A stretch of 64,000 nucleotides of DNA from Nitrospirota bacterium (GCA_016219645.1 JACRLR010000007.1:124001-188000), one strand, 5' to 3'. Shown: positions 37,442-47,757, counted from the first letter of the stretch. A program made the numbers and translations. The notes: generated from the sequence alone by a model not told the origin.

Positions 37442-38910
37442 GCTATTTCTCCCGGCTTCGTGAGGGGGAGAACGAATCGTACCGTCGTCCCCTTTTTGAC
37501 TTCGCTTTCGATCCAAATCCGTCCTCCATGCGCCTCGACCACTTTTTTTGCCAGGGCCAAGCCCAGCCCACTGCCTGGCGTCCCGTGCTTGGCCTTTGTG
37601 CGCCCTTGATAGAAACGTTCAAAGATATAGGGAAGGTCTTCGGCCTGAATACCGGGACCTCCATCTGTCACGCTCACTTCGAGGACTCCCGCTCTTTGAT
37701 CCGGCCTCATGAGCACTTTCACAATGCCCCCTTCCGAGCTGAATTTCAATGCATTTGAGAGCAGGTTATCAAGCACTTGTTCGACTCTCAGCGCATCCGC
37801 CTTCACCCAGACACGTTGTTCCGGCGCTTCCAGCAACAGTTGCACGTGCTTGGCATCGGCAAGGAGTTGCACCTTGTTAACCGACATATCTGTGATCCGC
37901 TTGAGATCGGTCGGGACGATCCGGTATTCCATCATGCCAGCGTCCATTTTTGAGAGATCGAGAATGGTCGAGATGAGAGTGATCAGTCGGCGGCTGCTGT
38001 CTGCCATGATGCGTAAGGTCGTGCGCTGTTCTTGCGATAGGGGGCCGGGAATTTCATCGAGCAGCAAATGAGTCCCTTCCTGGATCGAAGCCATGGGTGT
38101 GCGTAATTCGTGGGAGACATGGGCCAGGAACTCCCCCTTCATATCATCCAGTTCTTGTAGTTTTGTGCCCATCCAATTCACGGAGTCGACGAGGTCTCGC
38201 AGCTCACTGGGGGCCCGGATATTCAGCGACGTGCGAAAATTTCCCTGCCCGATCTGTTTGATATGGTTCTGGACTTGTCGAAGCGGGCGCAGGACCGTAA
38301 AACTGGCCACGCCGGCGAGTGCAATGCCGAAGACAAGCGCGAGCAATACCAATTGCTCCGTCACCGCTTCGGCTTGCGCCGAACTTTCCCGTGACCGGCT
38401 CACACCGACACTGATGCCGGTCTCGTGAAGATTGATAAACTGCTGGAGTGTGGCAGTGATGCGGTCCATCAAAGCATCTCTCCGGCCCTCATAGCCCACG
38501 GACGGAGAAGTGGCGGGCGACCCGCCATGCTCCAACTCCGCGCGAAAGATCATCAGGCGTTCTTGCTGTAGGTGCTTGGTGTCTTGAAGGAGTTGAATCC
38601 CTTTGGGCGTGAGTTCCTGCGTTTCGAGACTCTGGAGTCCACGATGAAATTCGTCGACCTCTTCATCGAAATGTTGCAGGAACGTGGCATCGCGTACGGC
38701 CAGATACTTCTTTTCGCTGTTGAGTTGGGCATAGAGCACCCCGAGCAGCCGTTTGGCCGATTCGATCGCCGGGTAATGGTGCGTAGCCATGTTGGCGCTC
38801 AGCGAAGTCAGCTGGCGCAGTTGAAACAACGCGTATAGGTTCACCCCTGCCATCACCACGATGATGACAACAGAGGTCAAGACAATCCGCCAGAAAATCG
38901 ATAAGCGCAA
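37438..38910 (-). CDS. Membrane histidine kinase (GlrK/QseE-like)
   Basis: 490 residues, TTG start. Two membrane segments (about 8-28 and 187-207) enclose a helical periplasmic sensor of about 155 residues of four-helix-bundle type. HAMP follows (about 208-258), then HisKA with SHELRTP, and HATPase with N box LSNALKF, G1 DGGPGI, F box FERFYQG and G2 GSGLGLAL. The first gene of the operon with the lipoprotein and sigma-54 activator. The signal is unknown. Confidence 0.93.
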   Translation of the reverse strand: MRLSIFWRIVLTSVVIIVVMAGVNLYALFQLRQLTSLSANMATHHYPAIESAKRLLGVLYAQLNSEKKYLAVRDATFLQHFDEEVDEFHRGLQSLETQELTPKGIQLLQDTKHLQQERLMIFRAELEHGGSPATSPSVGYEGRRDALMDRITATLQQFINLHETGISVGVSRSRESSAQAEAVTEQLVLLALVFGIALAGVASFTVLRPLRQVQNHIKQIGQGNFRTSLNIRAPSELRDLVDSVNWMGTKLQELDDMKGEFLAHVSHELRTPMASIQEGTHLLLDEIPGPLSQEQRTTLRIMADSSRRLITLISTILDLSKMDAGMMEYRIVPTDLKRITDMSVNKVQLLADAKHVQLLLEAPEQRVWVKADALRVEQVLDNLLSNALKFSSEGGIVKVLMRPDQRAGVLEVSVTDGGPGIQAEDLPYIFERFYQGRTKAKHGTPGSGLGLALAKKVVEAHGGRIWIESEVKKGTTVRFVLPLTKPGEIA

Positions 38911-39045
38911 GGGAGAGGCCCTTTCTCAGCCTTGGAAATCGACGATATCTGTATCAGCTGTAGGCAATTCCATACACTATTTTCCCATGTCACTCAAGCA
39001 ATCAGGCAAACAAGCGCCCGCCCGTACCATCCTCACGGCTCATCT

Positions 39046-39239
39046 CTAGCCCGCATTATTCATGACTGTTCGTGGCGAAATCGCCAAGCCGCGTTGTGAG
39101 ACCGGCGCGCGGAGCCCGGAGGACCTGAGGCGTACTCATGCAGTACGTCGAAGGTCTGAGGGGCGAGCCCGCCGGCCCAGGCTTGTCGCAACAGCGGATT
39201 GGCGATTGCAGGAGAAGAGTCATAAATAATGCTGGCTAG
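39046..39239. repeat. MITE-like repeat E1
   Basis: 194 bp bounded by CTAG on both sides. The left end is TAGCCCGCATTATTCATGA and the complement of the right end is TAGCCAGCATTATTTATGA. The centre contains the inverted pair GCGTACTCATGCAGTACGTC. The right TAG, read on the minus strand, is the stop codon of the neighbouring membrane protein gene. No coding similarity is seen inside. Confidence 0.8.
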
Positions 39240-40108
39240 TTGAATGGCGAAATAAATCGGCGCTGGCGGCGCGATACCCCATGCAGCGATGCAAAGAGAT
39301 GGCCACGAAACAACAACATCGCCACAGCAAGGGGTGGCGTCAATAGGATCCCGAGATACCAACTGATTGAAGAGGGAATCCCCACGTAGTCCAGCCAACC
39401 TCCGAGGATCGTGAACGGCAGCACGAGGAGCTGGGAAAAATCCAAACCTGCCCCCCTCCCCAGGCGACTGGAGAGAGAAAAGAGCGATTGCAGCCCCATG
39501 GGTGAGAGGATGATGGGGATGAGAATCACCGCAAACGGAAGAAACCATTCGATCCAATTCTCAAGGACGAACTCATAGGAGGTCTTGAACACCTCCAACG
39601 GAGAACCATGCCGCACTTGATAGATAATCTCCGGCGCCGGGTTGAGCAAGAGAAAGAGGAGCAGAAAAACACCGTACGAGAGGAGTTGCCCATAGGGATT
39701 CGTCTGCATCGTCATATCGAGCGCCATCAGCGGCAGCCACATGATAAACCCAACGCCGATGACATCCCAGAAGTAATGACCGACACTGCCGACAATGTCG
39801 CGGAAGGTGAGGGCTCCTGTGGGGCTGATCGATTGCTCGATCAGACTCAGGGTGGCGCCGACCAAGAGCGCATTCACCGCGCCCAGCAGAAACCCTCCGA
39901 CCATGCCGAGCGGCGATGCGATCTGGCTTGCCACCATGAGCAAGAAGCCGAATCCCACCACGGCTATTATGGCCATCCAGCCCCGGACGAGGGACCGTCC
40001 AGTTTTGCGCAAGGCGTTCCGATAGAGTGCCAGTGTTTCGGTGAGAATGCGGGGCATGAAAGACAATAGTCTGTGGGAACTTGTCCGGTCAAGCCAATGA
40101 ATGCTCAT
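39236..40108 (-). CDS. Hypothetical multi-pass membrane protein
   Basis: 290 residues with about six hydrophobic segments (near 45-65, 70-90, 120-140, 145-160, 195-215 and 250-275). No motif I recognise; it resembles DUF4013-like or other uncharacterised integral membrane proteins only in general layout. ATG 40057 (MPRILTETL) is a plausible alternative start 17 codons in. Its stop codon is the outer TAG of repeat E1. Transcribed divergently from clpB. Confidence 0.75.
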   Translation of the reverse strand: MSIHWLDRTSSHRLLSFMPRILTETLALYRNALRKTGRSLVRGWMAIIAVVGFGFLLMVASQIASPLGMVGGFLLGAVNALLVGATLSLIEQSISPTGALTFRDIVGSVGHYFWDVIGVGFIMWLPLMALDMTMQTNPYGQLLSYGVFLLLFLLLNPAPEIIYQVRHGSPLEVFKTSYEFVLENWIEWFLPFAVILIPIILSPMGLQSLFSLSSRLGRGAGLDFSQLLVLPFTILGGWLDYVGIPSSISWYLGILLTPPLAVAMLLFRGHLFASLHGVSRRQRRFISPFN

Positions 40109-40183
40109 GAGAGGTTGACTTCCTCCATCCTATGATTATGTGACTGGTATCGAGTCACACGGGTGAACTGAGAGGACCGAACG

Positions 40184-42778
40184 ATGGACATGAATCGCAT
40201 CACAATCAAACTACAAGAGGCGCTCCAGACTGCGTCGTCTCATGCCTCGAGACGAAGTCATCAGGGGATCGAGGTGGAGCACCTCCTGCTTGCGTTCGTG
40301 GAACAGGACGGAGGTCTCGCGTCCTCCCTCCTCGAACAAGCAGGGCTGTCGCTGTCCTCTGTTCATCAGGCAGTGGAACAGGCACTCGCAAAACTGCCTC
40401 AAGTACAGGGGGCCGGAGCAAGCCCAGGCCAGCTCCACATCGCCGCCCGGCTGAGCCAAGTCCTGGCCAAGGCCGAAGACGAACAACGTACGTTGAAAGA
40501 CGACTATCTCAGCGTCGAACATGTCATCCTCGCCATGGCCCAGGAGGGGGGAGTCTTTAAGAAACTCGGCCTGACGAAGGAACGGCTGTTAGGAGCACTT
40601 CAGCAGATACGAGGGTCTCAACGTGTCACGAGCCAGGATCCGGAAAGTACATACCAGGCTTTAGAAAAGTACGGCCGCGACCTCACCAGGTTCGCGGGGC
40701 AAGGAAAACTGGATCCTGTCATAGGACGCGACGAGGAAATCCGTCGAGTCGTGCAGATTCTGTCACGGAGAACCAAAAACAACCCCGTACTCATCGGCGA
40801 GCCGGGCGTCGGGAAAACAGCCATCGTCGAAGGACTTGCCACTCGCATTATCAAGGGGGATGTGCCCGAAGGGCTGAAAAAGAAACGCGTCGTGACCCTC
40901 GATATGGGATCATTGGTGGCCGGCGCGAAGTTCCGCGGCGAATTTGAGGAACGATTGAAGGCTGTTCTCAAAGAGGTGCAGGCGGCAGAGGGACAAATCC
41001 TGCTTTTCATCGATGAACTGCATACGGTCGTGGGAGCTGGGGCAGCAGAGGGAGCCATGGATGCGGCCAATCTGCTCAAGCCCTTGTTGGCCCGCGGCGA
41101 ATTGCACTTGATCGGCGCGACGACGCTGGATGAGTATCGAAAGCATATTGAGAAGGATGCCGCCTTGGAGCGGCGGTTTCAGACCGTGTTGGTCGATCAG
41201 CCGATGGTGGAAGATACCATCTCGATTCTGCGGGGGCTCAAGGAACGTTACGAAGTGCACCACGGCGTGCGTATCAAAGACGCCGCACTGGTCGCTGCGG
41301 CGAAACTCTCGAACCGGTATATCGCCGACCGCTTTTTGCCGGATAAGGCCATCGATCTGGTCGATGAAGCGGCAGCCCGCCTGCGTACTGAAATCGACAG
41401 TTTGCCCGCGGAACTCGACGAAGTCTCCCGCAAGGTGTTGCAGCTGGAGATTGAGCGGGAAGCCTTACGGAAAGAACAGGATCCGTCCAGCCAGGCCCGG
41501 CTCACCACACTTGAGCTGGAACTGGGTGAGAAACAGGGCGATCTGCAGGCGCTCAAGACTCGATGGGATTCGGAAAAAGCCTCGGTGGCACGGCTGCGAA
41601 AGACTCGCGAAGCGATGGAGGGGATCAAGCAGGAGATGGAACGGGCGGAACGGGCCTACGATCTCAATCGAGTCGCAGAGCTGCGCTACGGAGAGTTGCC
41701 TCGTCTCGAGCGGGAACTCACCTTGGAACAGGAACAGCTCGGCAAGAAGCAGGGTGAAAGCCGGTTGCTCAAAGAAGAAGTCGACGAAGATGATATCGCA
41801 GCTATCGTGAGTCGCTGGACCGGAATCCCCGTCGCCCGGCTGGTCGAAGGTGAAACGGAAAAGCTCCTCAAGTTGGGCGAGTTGCTCCATCAGCGCGTGG
41901 TGGGCCAGGATGAAGCGGTGGAGGCAGTTGCCGATGCCGTCCTCCGTGCGCGTTCCGGCATCAAAGACCCAAATCGGCCCATTGGCTCGTTTCTGTTCCT
42001 TGGCCCGACCGGAGTTGGAAAGACCGAGTTGGCACGGACCCTTGCCGCAACACTCTTTGATAACGATGCCAATCTGATTCGAATCGATATGTCCGAGTAC
42101 ATGGAAAAACACACGGTGGCCCGCCTGATCGGAGCCCCTCCGGGCTATATCGGCTATGAAGAGGGCGGACAACTGACAGAAGCCGTCCGGAGGCGCCCAT
42201 TTTCCGTCATCCTGTTCGACGAAATCGAAAAAGCCCATCACGACGTCTTCAACGTCTTACTCCAAGTCTTGGATGACGGACGATTGACAGATTCTCAGGG
42301 CCGGACCGTCGATTTCAAGAATACCGTCTTGATCATGACGTCGAACATCGGCAGCCCGCAAATTCTTGACGCGCAGCAGCGGCATGCCTCCTATGACGAG
42401 GTCTGCGCTCTCGTCATGGTAGAGCTACGGGAGCACTTCCGTCCTGAATTTTTGAACCGTGTCGACGAGACCGTGGTATTCCATGCTCTGGGAACCGAAC
42501 AGCTCACGAAGATCGTGGAGATCCAACTCGAGCGGTTGCGGACACGTTTGACAGAACGACGGATCTCGTTGTCCGTGACGCCAGAAGCCCTACGCTATCT
42601 GGGTGAACGCGGCTACGATCCCACCTATGGGGCGAGGCCGTTGAAGCGATTGATCCAACAGGAGGTTGAGACGCCGATGGCGCGTCAATTGGTCAAGGGA
42701 GAACTGCGCGATGGAGATACCGCGACCGTGGAGTTGAAAGACAGGCAGATCGTCATCGTACCAACGATCGCGGGCTAA
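40184..42778 (+). CDS. clpB: ATP-dependent disaggregase ClpB
   Basis: Hsp100 chaperone that with DnaK rescues aggregated proteins. 864 residues: N domain (1-145), NBD1 with Walker A GEPGVGKT (about 206), ClpB-type coiled-coil middle domain (about 400-520), NBD2 with GPTGVGKT (about 605) and a C-terminal D2 small domain. The middle domain and the lack of an IGF/IGL tripeptide loop separate it from ClpA and ClpC. No CIRCE element or sigma-32 promoter was identified upstream. Confidence 0.98.
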   Translation: MDMNRITIKLQEALQTASSHASRRSHQGIEVEHLLLAFVEQDGGLASSLLEQAGLSLSSVHQAVEQALAKLPQVQGAGASPGQLHIAARLSQVLAKAEDEQRTLKDDYLSVEHVILAMAQEGGVFKKLGLTKERLLGALQQIRGSQRVTSQDPESTYQALEKYGRDLTRFAGQGKLDPVIGRDEEIRRVVQILSRRTKNNPVLIGEPGVGKTAIVEGLATRIIKGDVPEGLKKKRVVTLDMGSLVAGAKFRGEFEERLKAVLKEVQAAEGQILLFIDELHTVVGAGAAEGAMDAANLLKPLLARGELHLIGATTLDEYRKHIEKDAALERRFQTVLVDQPMVEDTISILRGLKERYEVHHGVRIKDAALVAAAKLSNRYIADRFLPDKAIDLVDEAAARLRTEIDSLPAELDEVSRKVLQLEIEREALRKEQDPSSQARLTTLELELGEKQGDLQALKTRWDSEKASVARLRKTREAMEGIKQEMERAERAYDLNRVAELRYGELPRLERELTLEQEQLGKKQGESRLLKEEVDEDDIAAIVSRWTGIPVARLVEGETEKLLKLGELLHQRVVGQDEAVEAVADAVLRARSGIKDPNRPIGSFLFLGPTGVGKTELARTLAATLFDNDANLIRIDMSEYMEKHTVARLIGAPPGYIGYEEGGQLTEAVRRRPFSVILFDEIEKAHHDVFNVLLQVLDDGRLTDSQGRTVDFKNTVLIMTSNIGSPQILDAQQRHASYDEVCALVMVELREHFRPEFLNRVDETVVFHALGTEQLTKIVEIQLERLRTRLTERRISLSVTPEALRYLGERGYDPTYGARPLKRLIQQEVETPMARQLVKGELRDGDTATVELKDRQIVIVPTIAG

Positions 42779-42789
42779 CAGGCGAAAGG

Positions 42790-42889
42790 CCGGTCTATCT
42801 GGTTGATCTGGTCTGTCTGGTTAGCTAAGAGTCGATCTTACTCGACCGAGTGACAAGACAGACCAGATAGACCGAATAGACCAGATGAA
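42790..42889. repeat. Hairpin of degenerate TCTGGTT units (S3)
   Basis: The left arm CGGTCTATCTGGTTGATCTG and its continuation repeat 6-10 nt units. The right arm, from about 42853, carries the complement (GACAGACCAGATAGACCG). It starts 12 bp past the clpB stop and lies between convergent genes. Confidence 0.7.
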
Positions 42890-42898
42890 CAAGACTCT

Positions 42899-43324
42899 TC
42901 AGCCCAGGACGACAGACCCTCCCTTTAGATCGTGCATTGTGCCGCTGACACGCAATTTGTCGATGTTCCATCCGGTGGGAGACACCTGGAACACATGGCC
43001 TTTCATCGTGTGGAACTCCCCTTTCGTCAAGGCCACCACGCCAGGCGCTTTCACATCGATTTGTAAGACGACGGTCCCCGAGACTGCGTGTGTGAACCGG
43101 AGACTCTTCGACGTCGCATTCACTTCGTAGGCACGCCGTTCGTTGATCATCAGGGTACTGTCGATGAGTTTTGCCGTCACTTTTCCGCCTGCGTCGAACA
43201 ACGCAAAGGTGACGAGTAAGTCGCCCGTCGTCGGTTTCAGCGCCACTTGAATCTGGGGAACGCCTTCTATTTCAATCATGCCATCTGTATCGCGATACAG
43301 GTTCGAACCGACTTCTATATCCAT
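42899..43324 (-). CDS. Hypothetical protein
   Basis: 141 residues from MDIEVGSNLYRDTDGM. It is beta-rich with alternating hydrophobic residues (IEIEGVPQIQVALKPT, DLLVTFALFDAGGKVTAKLID, GTVVLQIDVKAPGVVALTKG) and no signal peptide. No family recognised. It is preceded by the 49-bp repeat region and convergent with clpB across the S3 hairpin. Confidence 0.7.
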   Translation of the reverse strand: MDIEVGSNLYRDTDGMIEIEGVPQIQVALKPTTGDLLVTFALFDAGGKVTAKLIDSTLMINERRAYEVNATSKSLRFTHAVSGTVVLQIDVKAPGVVALTKGEFHTMKGHVFQVSPTGWNIDKLRVSGTMHDLKGGSVVLG

Positions 43325-43357
43325 ATGTGGCCTTCCTCTTCGTCCGTCGTTCGTGAA

Positions 43358-43406
43358 GCGTCGTTCGTCTCTCGCCAAAGAACCGGCTGCAATATTTTCA
43401 CGAGAT
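43358..43406. repeat. 49-bp dispersed repeat, copy 2
   Basis: 48 of 49 bases match 20392-20440. Here it lies inside a larger inverted repeat: CGTGAAGCG upstream and CGCTTCACG downstream (about 43351-43423) can pair. Confidence 0.85.
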
Positions 43407-43436
43407 ACGCTTCACGATTCACGGTTGTCGAGGCTG

Positions 43437-43652
43437 TTATGACTTCTTGATACGATCCAAAATCAGTGCGACACAGCCGCCGAGCAGTCCCCCTCCCACG
43501 ATGGTCGTAAGCACTTCCACCAACTTCAGTCCCCACACGGACCCCTGCGTTTGCATAGCCTCCCGAATACCGCCTTGCAGCAAAATCACCGCCAGCGCCA
43601 TGGTAGAGCCGACAGCGAACCACCACAAAAAGACTTTCATCGAGGGCCACAC
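43437..43652 (-). CDS. Small hypothetical membrane protein
   Basis: 71 residues with two membrane segments (about 6-26 and 41-63, VLTTIVGGGLLGGCVALIL). The GTG start at 43652 has a GAGGA motif at suitable distance; ATG 43640 is an alternative. It follows the comM stop by 9 bp and is probably cotranscribed. Confidence 0.65.
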   Translation of the reverse strand: MWPSMKVFLWWFAVGSTMALAVILLQGGIREAMQTQGSVWGLKLVEVLTTIVGGGLLGGCVALILDRIKKS

Positions 43653-43661
43653 AAATGATCC

Positions 43662-45194
43662 TCAAAACTCCATTCGCCGGTCGAGACTGCGATATTGAAT
43701 AGCTTCCGCCACATGCAGCGGTTCAATATTATCAGACCCAGCGAGATCGGCGATAGTTCTCGCCACCCGTACAATGCGCCCATGGGCCCGGGCAGACAAG
43801 CCGAGCTTGGTCAAAGCCCGCCCTAGGAGTTCTTGAGCCGGAGCCTCCAGGCCACAGTACTGCTTCAGGAGCCTCGGCTTCAACTGGGCATTCGCGTGAA
43901 TCCCGGCATCACGATATCGTCGCCGCTGAAGATCCCTCGCTCCGAGGACACGCGCGCGAATTGTGGCGGAACTCTCCGGCAGAGGGCCGTGATCATGCAA
44001 GTCTCGCACGGAGACCGCTGGAACCTCGATGTGAATATCGAGTCTGTCTTGAAGAGGCCCTGACAACTTGGCTCGATAGCGACGAATTTGCTGCGGGCTG
44101 CAGACACATTCACGCGTTCGATCCCCGTAGTATCCGCAGGGACAGGGATTCATCGCGGCAATCAACATGAAGCGCGCAGGATAGCGCAGCGACCCGCTGG
44201 CCCTGGTGAGGGTGACATGCCCATCTTCCAATGGTTGCCGCAATCCGTCCAAGACCGGCCGGCGAAACTCCGGAGACTCGTCCAAGAACAACACGCCATT
44301 GTGTGCTAACGACACTTCGCCAGGCCGGGGAACGGCCCCGCCTCCGATGAGTCCGGCATCGGAAATACTATGATGCGGGGCGCGAAACGGGCGGACCGTC
44401 AACAACGAATAATGAGCCGGCAATTGGCCGGCTATGCTATGGACACGGGTGGTTTCAATCGCTTCTTCCGGGTCCATCAGGGGCAAAATCGTCGTGAGAC
44501 GTTTGGCTAACATGGTTTTGCCTGACCCAGGCGGTCCCACCATCAGGACATTGTGGCCCCCAGCTGCAGCGACCTCCAGTGCCCGCTTCGCATGGTCCTG
44601 TCCCTTCACTTCGCTATAGTCGTCCTCGATAGGGCCTGTCGAAAAGAACTGGTTCCTGTCAGCCTGCGCCGGGCTCAGAGACACCGTACCATTCAGAAAT
44701 GCCACAGCCTCAGGAAGCGTGTGAATAGGGTATGCCCTCACACCTTCTACCATAGACGATTCTTGGCTATTTTCAGCCGGTAAGAGCAGCCGATACCCGG
44801 GCCGACAGGCAATCCCGATGGATAAGGCGCCTGCAATCGCCTTGATATGCCCGTCCAACGAGAGTTCGCCGACACACACACAGTCTTGTACATGCTGAGG
44901 CAGAATGACTTCTTCCGCGACGAGAATGCCGATGGCAATGGCCAGATCAAGCCCTGGCCCCTCCTTCTTGATTCCCGCGGGAGCGAGATTTACGGTAATC
45001 TTCTTGGCAGGAAAGTGGAAACCGGTATTCTTGAGCGCGGAGCGGACACGGTCGCGGCTCTCCCGCACCGTCGCATCCGGAAGCCCCACGACCGAGAATT
45101 GGGGAAGCCCTCCAACGATGTCGACTTCCACATCGATCAGATGGGCATCGATACCGACGAGTGCAGCACTGAGAACCTTTGCGAGCATGGGCAT
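43662..45194 (-). CDS. comM: ComM/YifB-family magnesium-chelatase-like AAA+ ATPase
   Basis: 510 residues. ComM is a hexameric branch-migration helicase acting on natural-transformation recombination intermediates. Seen: N-terminal Lon-protease-like fold (MLAKVLSAALVGIDAHLIDVEVDI, VNLAPAGIKKEGPGLDLAIAIGIL), Walker A GPPGSGKTMLAKR, Walker B LFLDESPEF, AAMNPCPCGYYGD with the conserved Cys residues, and a C-terminal Mg-chelatase domain. ATG 45188 (second Met) is an equally good start. Confidence 0.95.
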   Translation of the reverse strand: MPMLAKVLSAALVGIDAHLIDVEVDIVGGLPQFSVVGLPDATVRESRDRVRSALKNTGFHFPAKKITVNLAPAGIKKEGPGLDLAIAIGILVAEEVILPQHVQDCVCVGELSLDGHIKAIAGALSIGIACRPGYRLLLPAENSQESSMVEGVRAYPIHTLPEAVAFLNGTVSLSPAQADRNQFFSTGPIEDDYSEVKGQDHAKRALEVAAAGGHNVLMVGPPGSGKTMLAKRLTTILPLMDPEEAIETTRVHSIAGQLPAHYSLLTVRPFRAPHHSISDAGLIGGGAVPRPGEVSLAHNGVLFLDESPEFRRPVLDGLRQPLEDGHVTLTRASGSLRYPARFMLIAAMNPCPCGYYGDRTRECVCSPQQIRRYRAKLSGPLQDRLDIHIEVPAVSVRDLHDHGPLPESSATIRARVLGARDLQRRRYRDAGIHANAQLKPRLLKQYCGLEAPAQELLGRALTKLGLSARAHGRIVRVARTIADLAGSDNIEPLHVAEAIQYRSLDRRMEF

Positions 45195-45372
45195 TTCCGG
45201 TCAAGCAGCAACAATGCTGAATTATAGGAATCCTGTTGAATTGTTGCAATCGAAACGACAGGTGAAGGCGGGAATATGGTTCCATTTCGTAGCGGCCCAG
45301 GTATTTAGGCTGGAGACTGCAGACTGAAGTCTATCTATGAGTATGCGGGCTAAAAGCTATCCACCTGAGCAG

Positions 45373-45618
45373 TTACGATCGTTTCTTGATATCCAAAATG
45401 TCCTGCTGGAACCGGTCGCGTGCCGCCAAGATGACTTTCCGCCGTTTCCACCGGCCCCAAGTCCACCATCGAAGGCGATCCTGAAATGTAACGATCGGCG
45501 CCGGAGCGCTCCCACTTGGAGCATGCTGAAAATCGTAGCCCTGGTGCTTGGCGCGATTTTCAAAAAATCGGCGGTAGAGATGATCGTACAACCCTTTCCC
45601 CGAATCGCCGCCGTCCAC
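45373..45618 (-). CDS. Small basic hypothetical protein
   Basis: 81 residues starting at GTG 45618 with a perfect AGGAGG 6-7 bp upstream. Sequence features: YDHLYRRFFENRAKHQGYDF, then RLRWWTWGRWKRRKVILAARDRF. It begins 8 bp after the DUF255 gene stop and is therefore likely cotranscribed and translationally linked. Family not recognised. Confidence 0.65.
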   Translation of the reverse strand: MDGGDSGKGLYDHLYRRFFENRAKHQGYDFQHAPSGSAPAPIVTFQDRLRWWTWGRWKRRKVILAARDRFQQDILDIKKRS

Positions 45619-45626
45619 GCAACCTC

Positions 45627-47705
45627 CTACAATAACAGCTCCAGCTGCCGGCGCTCCGTCACTGGAGACGAACAAGTCTGACGATGACACACAAATGCCG
45701 TCGGGTGCCCATTCACCGTCGCCTTCCCTGCGGCAAGCGGCAAGTCGGATTCCCCGACACGACGAGTCGTGTCGGCCACCAGCACCGTACGATTCGGCAG
45801 ATACCGCTGATGAACCGTCGAGAGCAACGATTCGGTTCGTGCATCGCCGCGAGTGCCAAGGACCACAATTTCCTTCGGCGTCGTCAGGTACCAATCTAGC
45901 GAACAGAGCATGGCTGATGAACCATAGGCGTTATGCCCCATCACGCTCCGGAAGACCCGAAATAGATGCTCTGCCCGATCATAATACTGCTGCTCTCTTG
46001 TGAAAGAGAAGAGTCTCAACAAGACCAAGGCGACAATAGCATTGCCGGATGGAATCGCGCTATCAGTTCCGGACTTCATGCGATGAAGAAGGGCTTCATG
46101 GTCGCGACTGGTATAAAAGCACCCGCCCGCTCCCTCATCCCAATATCGATCCAGCAGATGGTCCGTCATCTCGCGAGCCTGCTCCAGATACCACCGATGC
46201 GACGTCGCCTCAAACGCATCCAACAACGCAGCGGCGAGACAAGCTGCATCGTCCAGGTATCCATTCACACGCCCCTTCCCTGCCGTGACCGCACGATAGA
46301 CCCGCCCGTTCTCAACCGCATAGTCCAAGAGGAATGTGAGCGCCCGTTCGGCGGCAGTGAGATAGGCGGGAAGCCCGAATGCCTGGTAGGCATCAAGGTA
46401 GGCGGAGACCATCATCGCGTTCCAACTCGTGAGAATATTGTCATCCCGCTCCGGTTTTATCCTACGCTCTCGTGCTGCTAACAATTTCACCCTGGCATGC
46501 CGCAACGCTTGCAGCGCGTCCGGCGCGATCTGAGTCCCACCGAGCCGATTCAACACGTTCATGCCTTCAAAATTTCCGCTCTCCGTCACTCCATAGTGTC
46601 GGCAGAACTCCTCAGCCGCATTGGCGCCCAGCACCGAAACAATTTCTCCCGGCCCCCACACGAAGTAGGCTCCCTCATGCCCCTCACTGTCGGCATCCTG
46701 TGCAGCATAGAACGCGCCGTCCGGATGCGTGAGTTCACGGCGAACGTACTCCAAGGTCTCTCCCACCACCTCACGAAACCGATCCTCCCTGGTGAGACGC
46801 CATCCATCAAGATAGATCCGTACCAGTTGGGCGTTGTCATAGAGCATCTTCTCGAAATGGGGAATCAGCCACTGGCCGTCCACCGAGTAGCGATGAAAAC
46901 CGCCGCCAAGATGGTCGTAGATTCCGCCGGCTGCCATAGTTCTCAGCTGTAACAATACGAGTTCTTGATAGGAGACGTCTTTCGTCCTAGCCGTCTGACG
47001 CAGTAGCAGGCTCAGCGGGGGAACCGTGGGAAACTTCGGCCCATCACCGAATCCGCCGTGGACCGGATCGAAAAACTGCCCGAGGCTCTTTGCCGCTTCG
47101 TCAAACAAACCATCCGTCAAGGGGTCTGTCGAGGGTTGCGGAGTCCCGACCCGCAGCAATCCTGTTTTGACTTTCTCCACGTTCTTACAGACATCCTCTC
47201 GATGGTTCCGATAGGCTTCGACGACACCTCGCATGACCTCAGGAAATCCCGGCAGATTATGCCGGGGTGACGGTGGGAAATACGTCCCCCCATAAAAGGG
47301 TTCCTGGTCAGGGGTTAGAAACATCGTGAGGGGCCACCCCCCGCCCCGCCCGAGAAACACCTGGGCAGCTTTCTGGTAGATCTCATCCAGATCTGGACGT
47401 TCTTCTCGATCAACCTTCACATTGATGAAGTCTTGATTCATGAGCGCGGCAATCTCGCCGTTTTCGAAACATTCATGCGCCATGACATGGCACCAATGGC
47501 AGGCCGAATACCCGATCGACAAGAGAATCGGCTTGTCCTCTGCTTTCGCCCGTGACAGGGCTTCCTTGCCCCAGGGATACCAATCCACCGGATTCTTCGC
47601 ATGCTGGCGAAGATAGGGACTGGCTTCTGTGATGAGCCGGTTCGGAGATCGGTCCATGGGTAGAGCTGGATCTGTCATCGCTTCTTCGTTCCTATCATTC
47701 GCCAT
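45627..47705 (-). CDS. DUF255 thioredoxin-domain protein (YyaL/SPATA20 type)
   Basis: 692 residues. An N-terminal thioredoxin-like domain (about 15-175) with SACHWCHVM (CxxC) and the family signature NPVDWYPWG; the rest is an (alpha/alpha)6 barrel of the glycosidase-like type seen in SPATA20. Function is not established; a redox or sugar-modifying role has been suggested for relatives. The first 123 codons are duplicated at 49411-49778. Confidence 0.93.
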   Translation of the reverse strand: MANDRNEEAMTDPALPMDRSPNRLITEASPYLRQHAKNPVDWYPWGKEALSRAKAEDKPILLSIGYSACHWCHVMAHECFENGEIAALMNQDFINVKVDREERPDLDEIYQKAAQVFLGRGGGWPLTMFLTPDQEPFYGGTYFPPSPRHNLPGFPEVMRGVVEAYRNHREDVCKNVEKVKTGLLRVGTPQPSTDPLTDGLFDEAAKSLGQFFDPVHGGFGDGPKFPTVPPLSLLLRQTARTKDVSYQELVLLQLRTMAAGGIYDHLGGGFHRYSVDGQWLIPHFEKMLYDNAQLVRIYLDGWRLTREDRFREVVGETLEYVRRELTHPDGAFYAAQDADSEGHEGAYFVWGPGEIVSVLGANAAEEFCRHYGVTESGNFEGMNVLNRLGGTQIAPDALQALRHARVKLLAARERRIKPERDDNILTSWNAMMVSAYLDAYQAFGLPAYLTAAERALTFLLDYAVENGRVYRAVTAGKGRVNGYLDDAACLAAALLDAFEATSHRWYLEQAREMTDHLLDRYWDEGAGGCFYTSRDHEALLHRMKSGTDSAIPSGNAIVALVLLRLFSFTREQQYYDRAEHLFRVFRSVMGHNAYGSSAMLCSLDWYLTTPKEIVVLGTRGDARTESLLSTVHQRYLPNRTVLVADTTRRVGESDLPLAAGKATVNGHPTAFVCHRQTCSSPVTERRQLELLL

Positions 47706-47757
47706 AGTACCTTGCTACAGGCTGCTCTGCAATGAACCAGTCAGACTATGTTATAGT
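47338..47757. repeat. Duplicated left flank, copy A (DUF255 5' part plus upstream)
   Basis: Aligns without gaps to 49411-49830, with six mismatches in about 417 bases compared by eye. Contains the first 123 codons of the DUF255 gene and the shared region ending in TTATAGT upstream of both M28 genes. Confidence 0.95.

Noticed and set aside
38861-39049. Plus-strand frame of 62 codons ending exactly at the left TAG of repeat E1
   Set aside because: It overlaps the histidine kinase start antisense and lacks a ribosome binding site; the stop match is probably coincidental.
39060-39557. Minus-strand frame of 165 codons downstream of the membrane protein
   Set aside because: Two thirds lie in another frame of the membrane protein and the rest in repeat E1; no similarity.
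40109-40183. Heat-shock control element (CIRCE or sigma-32 promoter) before clpB
   Set aside because: No TTAGCACTC-N9-GAGTGCTAA or convincing sigma-32 consensus was seen in the short spacer.
41465-42241. Minus-strand frame of 258 codons inside clpB
   Set aside because: Antisense to a fully conserved chaperone gene; a coding shadow.
42790-42889. CRISPR array
   Set aside because: The short repeats in S1-S4 are degenerate 6-10 nt units without unique spacers of constant length, and no cas gene is present.
47701-47757. Assigning a definite sigma-70 promoter to the M28 genes
   Set aside because: TATAGT is a fair -10 box, but the sequence 17 bp upstream (GCAATG) does not resemble a -35 element, so it is mentioned only as the shared region.
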